DNA from: Bacteroides fragilis
GTDB lineage: Bacteria; Bacteroidota; Bacteroidia; Bacteroidales; DTGW01
NCBI GenBank assembly: GCA_945889005.1
Contig: CAMDBI010000010.1
Location: 31,681-95,680 of the forward strand
Direction: 5' to 3'
DNA length: 64,000 nt
Below, one piece after another: positions 58,053-64,000 of the stretch. Numbering within the stretch: the first letter of the stretch is position 1; each line of letters begins with the position of its first letter. The notes under the pieces are model-generated. The model searched no databases. It was not told where the DNA came from and was given only the letters and a program-made list of their open reading frames with translations. The translations under genes were made by a program, and so were the position numbers.

Positions 58053-58592
58053 TTAATTAATTATCTCTACAATTCCCTTATAACTCCCTTTAATAGCAAC
58101 CTGCTCAGGGGATTTGTTTGTTCCTCTTTGGAAAAATTCAAATGCAATTTCAAATATGCCATCCTTTTCTTGAATATTCACCTTGCCAGTATTGGCCTGA
58201 TAACTAATGCCATTCCCATTCGTGCCACTATTGAAATAACCTGCCTGATTAAATGTCGATGTAAGATCATTTGCGCTTGAATCTTTTTCTAAATAATAAA
58301 TATATTCACCTGTATAGGAGCTAGAACCAGCAGCTTTATATAACCAATAATATACTTTTACAGCATTGTCGTCATAAACAAACGAATCTGCACCATTTAC
58401 ATTTTTAAAAGTATGTACCCCATTGCTAAATAATACCAATCTAAAATTGTTGCCTGAAGGAATAAGTTGAACTTTTTCAATTTGAATTTTGCTTTTATCG
58501 ATTTCGAAAAAATTCGTGTTTTTTTTATCTCCGCAAGAATAGAATGCTGTAACTAAAACAAAATATAAAACGCTGTATTTAAGATAATCCAT
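58053..58592 (-). CDS. Putative lipoprotein, unknown function
   Basis: 179 residues. The N-terminus has a hydrophobic signal ending FYSC (Cys20), an approximate lipobox. The mature protein is beta-rich with segments such as KIQIEKVQLIPSGNNFRLVLFSNG, AVKVYYWLYKA, GKVNIQEKDGIFEIAFEF and a short tail IKGSYKGIVEIIN. No catalytic motif and no known domain. It lies between the HigBA fusion and the thiL remnant, in a region with several accessory genes. Confidence 0.7.
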   Translation of the reverse strand: MDYLKYSVLYFVLVTAFYSCGDKKNTNFFEIDKSKIQIEKVQLIPSGNNFRLVLFSNGVHTFKNVNGADSFVYDDNAVKVYYWLYKAAGSSSYTGEYIYYLEKDSSANDLTSTFNQAGYFNSGTNGNGISYQANTGKVNIQEKDGIFEIAFEFFQRGTNKSPEQVAIKGSYKGIVEIIN

Positions 58593-58715
58593 AGTTGTAA
58601 ATATTAAATATTTATTAAAAAAATTTTAAATGAAATTAGATATTCACAAATAGATTTTGGTAAATCCAGTATTGTATTTATGTTAAATTAATATTAATAA
58701 AAGCTATATAAACAA

Positions 58716-58835
58716 CCCCATCGCATTCCAGCCCTGAGCAACTAAGTTGGTATCTTTACCAGTGTTAAGCACCAATTAACTTCCGGCAAGAGCTTCAGTA
58801 ATATATCCAATAATGGCAAATTCACTTTTGGGCGA
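58716..58835 (-). pseudogene. thiL: Remnant of a thiL 3' end
   Basis: A gap-free hand alignment of 120 bp gives 91 identities (about 76%) with the last part of intact thiL (59861-59980) in the same orientation. The translation keeps the frame (EFAIIGYITEALAGS, then LVLNTGKDTNLVAQGWNAM) but contains one stop codon. Upstream of this, the sequence no longer resembles ThiL. It is a diverged duplicate or displaced 3' end, separated from intact thiL by the AbiEii/DUF6922 pair. Confidence 0.85.
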
Positions 58836-58910
58836 AACACGGTAGTTGAGTGTAGCCAAAATTTGGTTGTTTAGAAAAAATTTATGTAATTTGAGTTTTT
58901 AGAGATTTCC

Positions 58911-59555
58911 TTATAAAAGTTCATTGGAAATATATTTATCCAACGACTCACAAACAATGGTTTTAACAGATTCCCAGTTTTTTTCATTTAGATTAACAGG
59001 GTCTGGCTGGTTGTCGCACTTTTCGGGTTGGCTTAGTCTGGTAATTACGTTTTTTAAATCATCATTCCAAATATATCTTTCTTTGTATAAGTTTAACATT
59101 TGGTTGATTGTATATTTTTGTAATAATTCAGCTATGTCCCAAAAATCTTTTTTTTCGCTTCGAGTTGATACTGCTTGCAGTTTCATTGCCGCAATATCAT
59201 CGGTATGAGCAAAACGTATTCCATTTTCAAGAACGACATTTCTAATAAATGGCTCATCGCTGCAAAAATCGACTTTTAAATAATTTTTACTTTCAATGAC
59301 TGGAATATACATGGCAGCGCCAAAACCAATATCATTAATTTGGGCTTTGGGAAAATGCTTTTTAATAACTGGGAATAATGTTTCGAAGGATTTATATTCA
59401 GAGCAAAATAGATCTATATCAACACTTTTACGATGCCCCAAAAAAAGAGACAATGCTGTGCCTCCAGCAAGTCGATATTCCTTAAAATCGTCAATAAGCA
59501 TCAATTCAATTAAGGTTTTTTGAAGGAGGGGCGATACTGTTTCAAAGTATAACAT
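58911..59555 (-). CDS. AbiEii/AbiGii-type nucleotidyltransferase toxin
   Basis: 214 residues. The nucleotidyltransferase motif is GGTALSLFLGHR (31-42) with DIDLF (46-50). YLKVDFCSDE, AMKLQAVSTRSEKKDFWDI and a helical C-terminus follow. AbiEii proteins are toxins of type IV toxin-antitoxin and abortive-infection systems and transfer nucleotides to RNA. The gene starts inside the end of the upstream DUF6922 gene (46-bp overlap), which means they are coupled. It is flanked on the other side by the thiL remnant. The classical AbiEi antitoxin is absent. Confidence 0.9.
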   Translation of the reverse strand: MLYFETVSPLLQKTLIELMLIDDFKEYRLAGGTALSLFLGHRKSVDIDLFCSEYKSFETLFPVIKKHFPKAQINDIGFGAAMYIPVIESKNYLKVDFCSDEPFIRNVVLENGIRFAHTDDIAAMKLQAVSTRSEKKDFWDIAELLQKYTINQMLNLYKERYIWNDDLKNVITRLSQPEKCDNQPDPVNLNEKNWESVKTIVCESLDKYISNELL

Positions 59556-59815
59556 GTAAAATGCGTTTTGGGAATTTTAAAAATTATAGATGCCAATTGC
59601 AGGGCAGTTTCCGACATATTCTCAGCCTCAATTAAAGATTGCTTAACATCATTCATACCATAAAAACGAATGATACTCAAAATATCGTCCCAACGCCCAT
59701 AGTTAAATATTTTATTGATTATATAATCCTTGTGGTTTATATAATCGAGCTTATTGGTGTCGATATCCCAAAAAGCAGTTTGCGATATGTTTGGTAATCT
59801 GACCATTCGACACAA
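59510..59815 (-). CDS. DUF6922 protein, probable partner of AbiEii
   Basis: 101 residues. The conserved part is LPNISQTAFWDID, LDYINHKDYIINKIFNYGRWDDIL and ALQLASIIFKIPKTHFTCY. I recall these as features of the DUF6922 family, which is usually encoded just before AbiEii-like genes in Bacteroidota. It overlaps the AbiEii gene by 46 bp. It would be the antitoxin or RNA/DNA-binding partner by analogy with AbiEi; this is inferred from context only. Confidence 0.8.
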   Translation of the reverse strand: MCRMVRLPNISQTAFWDIDTNKLDYINHKDYIINKIFNYGRWDDILSIIRFYGMNDVKQSLIEAENMSETALQLASIIFKIPKTHFTCYTLKQYRPSFKKP

Positions 59816-59857
59816 ATATACAAAATATATGCTTAAAAATTAACAAAAACATAGGTC

Positions 59858-60895
59858 TTAGCGCATAGCGTTCCAGCCTTGGGCAACTAAGTCTGTATCT
59901 TTACCGGTATTTAGTATCAATTTACTTCCAGCATGTGCTTCAGTTATATGTCCAATAACAGTAAATTCCTTGCGTGTCGATACCTTTTCGAAATCGGCAA
60001 TTGGCACTGTGAAAAGCAACTCATAGTCTTCACCCCCACTCAAGGCAGCCGTTAAGGGCACTATATTCATTTCGTCGGCAACGGTAGTTGTCTCGGCATC
60101 GATCGGTATTTTTTCCTGATAAACGGCACAACCCACTTCCGATTGCTTGCAAATATGCAAGAGTTCCGACGATAAACCATCCGAAATATCGATCATTGAT
60201 GTGGGTTTCACGCCCAATTCTTTTAGCAGTTCAACAATATCTTTTCGAGCCTCGGGTTTCAACTGGCGTTCGAGCACATAGGAGTATCCGTCGAGCTTGG
60301 GTTGTGCACCTTTCGTTTCCTGAAAAACCTTTTTTTCGCGTTCGAGTACTTGCAAGCCTATATATGCAGCTCCAAGATTGCCCGACACGCAAATGAGATC
60401 ATTTACTTTAGCGCCTCTCCGGTATACAATATTTTCCTTGGCAGCCTCTCCCAAAGCCGTTACACTAATACACAAACCGGTCAACGACGAAGTTGTATCA
60501 CCGCCAACAAGATCTACATTATATTTGTTACAAGCCATGTAAATACCCTCATAAAAATCGTGCAATTGCTCCACCGAAAACCTTGCCGACACCGCAATTG
60601 ATACTGTAATTTGCCGCGGAGTGGCATTCATAGCATATACATCCGACAAGTTAACTACTACAGCCTTGTAGCCCAAGTGTCGAAGCGGAGTATACATTAA
60701 ATCGAAGTGTATCCCTTCGACCAACAGATCGGTTGTAACAACGGTATGTTGGTCGTGTTTAACAACTGCAGCATCGTCACCAATGCTTTTGATGGTTGAG
60801 TTTTGATTTATTTTGGCATTTTGAGTAAGATATTCGATAAGACCAAACTCGCCCAATGCATTTAAAGGTGTATTAGATTGTGCTTCTGATTGCAT
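59858..60895 (-). CDS. thiL: Thiamine-monophosphate kinase
   Basis: ThiL makes thiamine diphosphate from thiamine monophosphate and ATP. Motifs are GEFGLIEYL, SIGDDAAVV, TTDLLVEGIHFD, DLVGGDTTSS and MIDISDGLSSELLHI, plus SGGEDYELLF near the C-terminus. The ATG at 60895 (345 aa) is chosen; upstream codons to 60940 add an unconserved hydrophobic stretch. The AbiEii/DUF6922 pair begins 43 bp past its stop, and a diverged copy of its 3' end lies beyond that pair. Confidence 0.95.
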   Translation of the reverse strand: MQSEAQSNTPLNALGEFGLIEYLTQNAKINQNSTIKSIGDDAAVVKHDQHTVVTTDLLVEGIHFDLMYTPLRHLGYKAVVVNLSDVYAMNATPRQITVSIAVSARFSVEQLHDFYEGIYMACNKYNVDLVGGDTTSSLTGLCISVTALGEAAKENIVYRRGAKVNDLICVSGNLGAAYIGLQVLEREKKVFQETKGAQPKLDGYSYVLERQLKPEARKDIVELLKELGVKPTSMIDISDGLSSELLHICKQSEVGCAVYQEKIPIDAETTTVADEMNIVPLTAALSGGEDYELLFTVPIADFEKVSTRKEFTVIGHITEAHAGSKLILNTGKDTDLVAQGWNAMR

Positions 60896-60950
60896 ATATT
60901 TCAAATTTTGAATTGCAAAGAAAACGAAAGCAAACGACAATTACCCATAA

Positions 60951-60981
60951 AAAAAGCGCCTCCTTTGGGGAAGCGCTTTTT
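60951..60981 (-). terminator. Rho-independent terminator after glnA
   Basis: AAAAAGCGC and GCGCTTTTT are perfect arms around an inner CTCC/GGGG helix. It lies 20 bp past the glnA stop and ends in a T-run on the minus strand. Confidence 0.85.
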
Positions 60982-61000
60982 AAGATATAATATTCAAATA

Positions 61001-63190
61001 CTAGCGAGTAAATAACAATTCGCGGTATTTTGGCAAAGGCCATTTTTCGTTGTCAACCACAAGTTCGAGTTTGTCGACATGGTAACGAATCGATTCCAAA
61101 TAAGGGAATACTTTTTCGCAATAAGCCAACGATTTTTTGTGTGCATCTTCGATTTCATTTGCTTTTTTACGAGCTTCTATCATTTCGGCAACTTTCGATT
61201 TGATGGTTGAAATGTGACCACCAATTTCTTTGATAAGTTCGATACGAGCAGCCGAAAGTTCTTTGAATTCTTTTTCAGAGAAAATTTCTTTCAAAGCTTT
61301 AACATTCTGAACCAACGATGTTTGGTAATCTACAGCAACAGGTACAACGTGATTCATTACTAAATCGCCCAATACGCGTGATTCGATCTGAACTTTTTTA
61401 ATGTATAGTTCGTGACGTACTTCAACACGAGCTTCAAGTTCTTTATGTGTTAACACTTTAGTATCTTCAAAAAGTTTCTTAGCTTTTGGAGTATTCCACA
61501 AATCGATCAATTTAGGAACCATGCCTTCAACATTCAAGCCACGTTTTTTAGCTTCAACTTGCCATTCTTGGCTATAACCATTACCATTGAAACGAACTGG
61601 TTTCGATTCGATAATGTATTTGCGAATGATTTGAAGTAATGCTTCGTCTTTCTTAACACCTTTTTTGATAAGAGCATCAACATCTTTTTTGAAGATAGTT
61701 AATTGCTGAGCCATTGCTGCATTCAAAGCAGTCATAGCCGAAGCACAGTTTGCCGATGAACCTACTGCACGGAATTCGAAACGGTTACCAGTAAACGCGA
61801 ATGGCGATGTACGGTTACGGTCTGTAGTATCTAAAAGAATTTCTGGAATACGACCAATATCAAGTTTCAATTCTGTTTTTTCGTCGGAGCTCATTTTCTT
61901 TTCAGAAACCTTAGATTCTATTTCGTCGAGCATTTTGGTTATTTGTGCACCTACGAATACCGAAACAATTGAAGGAGGAGCTTCGTTTGCACCTAAACGG
62001 TGAGCATTTCCAGCCGATGCGATAGATCCTTTAAGAATATCGTCGTTGTTGTGAACTGCTTTCAGTACGTTTGCAACAAAAGTGATGAATTGGAAGTTTG
62101 CTTTTGGGTTTTTTCCAGGAGAAAGTAAGTTAACACCTGTATCGGTACCGATTGACCAGTTGTTGTGCTTACCCGAACCGTTGATACCTTTGAAAGGTTT
62201 TTCGTGCAATAACACTATGAAATTGTGTTTCAAAGCCACACGTTTCATAATGTGCATCAACAATAAGTTGTGGTCGTTTGCCAAGTTTGCTTCTTCGTAT
62301 ACCGGAGCAAGCTCAAATTGGTTAGGAGCCACCTCGTTGTGACGAGTTTTGGCAGGAATACCCAATTTCCAGCATTCGATTTCGAGATCTTGCATATATG
62401 CGATAACGCGTGCAGGAACCGATCCGAAGTATTGGTCTTCCAACTGTTGGTTTTTAGACGAATCGTGACCCAACAATGTGCGTTCGGTTAAGATAAGGTC
62501 GGGACGAGCATCGTGCAATGCTTTGTCGATCAAGAAATATTCTTGTTCCCAACCAAGGTACGAAAATACTTTTTGTACGTCTTTATCGAAATAGTGACAA
62601 ACTTCGGTAGCAGCTTTGTCGAGAGCGTGAAGAGCTTTCAACAAAGGAGCTTTGTTGTCGAGCATTTCGCCTGTGTACGACAAGAAAATAGTAGGAATAC
62701 ACAAAGTTTTGTCTAAGATAAAAGCTGGAGACGATGGATCCCATGCAGTATAACCACGAGCTTCGAAAGTTGAACGAATACCACCACTTGGAAATGAAGA
62801 TGCATCGGGTTCTTGTTGAACAAGTAGTTTTCCTGAAAAATTTTCAACTACACCTGCGTTTCCGTCTGGTTCGGCAAATGCATCGTGTTTTTCGGCAGTG
62901 CCTTCAGTTAAAGGATGAAACCAGTGCGTACAGTGAGTAGCGCCCATTTCCAATGCCCACGACTTCATACCAGCTGCAACTTGGTCGGCCATTTTGCGGT
63001 CGATACGAGTACCTTTGTCAATAGCCGATACGACAGCCTGATATGCTTCTTTCGAAAGATATTTGTGCATTTTGGGCAGATCGAATACACTCTCGCCAAA
63101 ATACTCTGAAATTTTCGCATGTGGGAATTCCACTGCAACCGGTTTTCTTTCAAGAACCGTGTTTAATGCTTGAAATCTTAATGTTGCCAT
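61001..63190 (-). CDS. glnA: Glutamine synthetase type III
   Basis: This enzyme makes glutamine from glutamate, ammonia and ATP. At 729 residues it is the GSIII class typical of Bacteroidota and some cyanobacteria. Motifs are THWFHPLTEGTAEKHDAF, GWEQEYFLID, RHNEVAPNQFELAPVYEEANLA (written in parts: NEVAPNQFELAP, EEANLANDHN), NGSGKHNNWSIGTD, GNAHRLGANEAPPSI, SPFAFTGNRFEFRAVGSSAN and a C-terminal helical domain. Codon usage suggests strong expression. It has its own terminator and a -7-like promoter element. Confidence 0.97.
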   Translation of the reverse strand: MATLRFQALNTVLERKPVAVEFPHAKISEYFGESVFDLPKMHKYLSKEAYQAVVSAIDKGTRIDRKMADQVAAGMKSWALEMGATHCTHWFHPLTEGTAEKHDAFAEPDGNAGVVENFSGKLLVQQEPDASSFPSGGIRSTFEARGYTAWDPSSPAFILDKTLCIPTIFLSYTGEMLDNKAPLLKALHALDKAATEVCHYFDKDVQKVFSYLGWEQEYFLIDKALHDARPDLILTERTLLGHDSSKNQQLEDQYFGSVPARVIAYMQDLEIECWKLGIPAKTRHNEVAPNQFELAPVYEEANLANDHNLLLMHIMKRVALKHNFIVLLHEKPFKGINGSGKHNNWSIGTDTGVNLLSPGKNPKANFQFITFVANVLKAVHNNDDILKGSIASAGNAHRLGANEAPPSIVSVFVGAQITKMLDEIESKVSEKKMSSDEKTELKLDIGRIPEILLDTTDRNRTSPFAFTGNRFEFRAVGSSANCASAMTALNAAMAQQLTIFKKDVDALIKKGVKKDEALLQIIRKYIIESKPVRFNGNGYSQEWQVEAKKRGLNVEGMVPKLIDLWNTPKAKKLFEDTKVLTHKELEARVEVRHELYIKKVQIESRVLGDLVMNHVVPVAVDYQTSLVQNVKALKEIFSEKEFKELSAARIELIKEIGGHISTIKSKVAEMIEARKKANEIEDAHKKSLAYCEKVFPYLESIRYHVDKLELVVDNEKWPLPKYRELLFTR

Positions 63191-63234
63191 ATTTATTATT
63201 AATTTAAAATTTAAATGTTTTTTATTTCTGATTG

Positions 63235-63242
63235 CAAAAATA
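63235..63242 (-). promoter_or_regulatory. -7 element of glnA promoter
   Basis: Minus-strand TATTTTTG matches TAnnTTTG and lies 44 bp before the glnA ATG. No clear TTTG is found at -33. Confidence 0.45.
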
Positions 63243-63732
63243 CATTTTTTTCGAATTCAACCCCTATATTTTATATTTTTTTACACGAAATAATCACTTT
63301 TTTAACAATCAACTCTCCTTTTTAGGGTATAAAATTTCAAAACATGTCTTTTATACCAAACACAACCATTTCGTGTTGTTTGCAATTGCCTGTTTTCACA
63401 ATTCGACAAACAATCGACACAAAAAGCGCCATTTATTGTTGTTTTTGTAAATTAAAAGCCCAATATAAAATTAAATTGTAAGCAGTCTGGAAGATTTGAT
63501 TGAAATAAAAAAGAAGAAAGAGAAAATTGAAATCCTATTTATAAATAAAATTACATAATATAATCCAAATAATGATCGCGGTTCATTACAATTATTTCAG
63601 AATTTATATGTTGCTCGATAGGCTAAGCGACTCCCTAATATAGGGGATTTTAAAAAATTTCAAAATTCTTTTCAAAATAAAATACCAAATTATTCTTCAA
63701 AAAAAAATTAATTTTGAATAAAATAAAATATT
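63243..63732. other. Intergenic region with inverted repeat upstream of glnA
   Basis: About 490 bp without a convincing gene. It contains a perfect inverted repeat GGTATAAAA (63326-63334) / TTTTATACC (63349-63357) upstream of the glnA promoter, a possible regulator site. There is also a CCCTA-ATA-TAGGG hairpin near 63635, followed by T-rich sequence. Confidence 0.5.
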
Positions 63733-63870
63733 ATGCGTAATTCTGCTATCATTCCAAACACACAACCTGTTACATTTAATATTTTGCAACCAGTAGCCGG
63801 TAAGTTATACAAAAGTTCTAAAGCCAAAAGAGACAAAGCAAATATATTGGTACCTAAATTGAGCGATTAA
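63733..63870 (+). CDS. Possible small protein (45 aa)
   Basis: The ATG at 63733 opens a 45-residue frame ending TAA 63868-63870. It has a hydrophilic, basic central part (KLYKSSKAKRDKAN) after MRNSAIIPNTQPV. A TAATTTTG -7 element (63709-63716) lies 16 bp before the ATG, which supports expression. No family or structure recognised. It could be a small regulator or a chance ORF. Confidence 0.4.
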   Translation: MRNSAIIPNTQPVTFNILQPVAGKLYKSSKAKRDKANILVPKLSD

Positions 63871-63933
63871 AATATAAGTGGAGGCTTTTTGTTCGGCTCG
63901 TTTAATTAAAAAGTCATTTTGTTAGACAAGAAG

Positions 63934-64000
63934 ATGCGAATTGATCTCAATAGTTCTTTTTTGGGGGCCAATATTGTTGTCATAACTGGTTTTTTGTGCT
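63934..64000 (+). CDS. Possible start of a gene running out of the window
   Basis: An ATG at 63934 opens a frame (MRIDLNSSFLGANIVVITG) that is still open at base 64000. Only 22 residues are visible, so the product cannot be named. Confidence 0.35.
   Translation, partial: MRIDLNSSFLGANIVVITGFLC

Noticed and set aside
60896..60940. Extended N-terminus of ThiL from 60940
   Set aside because: The extra 15 residues are hydrophobic and unlike ThiL N-termini; ATG 60895 gives the normal length.
63232..63450. 72-aa frame upstream of glnA
   Set aside because: Phe/Tyr/Asn/His-rich translation of AT-rich promoter DNA with no conserved pattern; it overlaps the glnA -7 element and the inverted repeat.
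1..64000. tRNA or rRNA genes
   Set aside because: No T-loop-like or rRNA-like sequence was found in the gaps, which are mostly AT-rich; a covariance search could not be run.

Overview
The window is an AT-rich chromosomal segment from a member of the Bacteroidota, most likely Bacteroidia/Bacteroidales-like. This rests on several signs. There is a type III glutamine synthetase, and type IX secretion (T9SS) genes porV, porU, porP/sprF and gldJ. Many exported proteins end in T9SS type A sorting domains. There is a SusC-like TonB receptor with a CarboxypepD_reg domain, and promoters match the Bacteroidota pattern TTTG-N17..23-TAnnTTTG. No rRNA, tRNA, CRISPR array, insertion sequence or prophage was recognised.

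Layout. 1-9.6 kb is housekeeping: a truncated glycosyltransferase, ribF, a secreted YD-like repeat protein, recQ, tatC, a DUF5686 outer-membrane protein, mtgA and a 59-aa winged-helix protein. 9.6-14.4 kb is the rimP-nusA-infB operon with a clear promoter and a leader hairpin. 14.5-23.7 kb is a T9SS and envelope block: ispF-porV and porU on the minus strand, porP/sprF, gldJ and murF on the plus strand. 23.8-36.1 kb holds a tightly coupled mtaB-IMPase-acyltransferase-glycosyltransferase operon, mqnB (futalosine route to menaquinone), a pterin pair (PTPS/QueD-like plus folE), a trans-sulfuration enzyme, a conserved hypothetical, a CPBP protease, dusB, a DUF4258/YgiT toxin-antitoxin-like pair and hflX.

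36.1-57.2 kb is an accessory surface and secretome island. It holds a double seven-bladed propeller protein, a beta-helix protein, a FISUMP-domain protein, a TonB-dependent receptor, a small lipoprotein, and four proteins that share the same N-terminal domain of about 230 residues. That domain is joined to different downstream modules: three Ig-like domains plus a dockerin-like segment, one Ig-like domain, sixteen Ig-like domains, or three Cys-rich repeats. All four end in a T9SS sorting domain. The T9SS genes elsewhere in the window belong to the machinery that would export and anchor these proteins. This shared-domain family and its receptor are the best candidate for an undescribed system here.

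57.3-64 kb holds a single-ORF HigB-HigA toxin-antitoxin fusion, a small lipoprotein, and an AbiEii/DUF6922 pair lying between intact thiL and a diverged remnant of the thiL 3' end. It finishes with thiL, glnA (type III) and a long sparse intergenic region with a possible 45-aa ORF. Four different kinds of intergenic repeat are scattered through the window.
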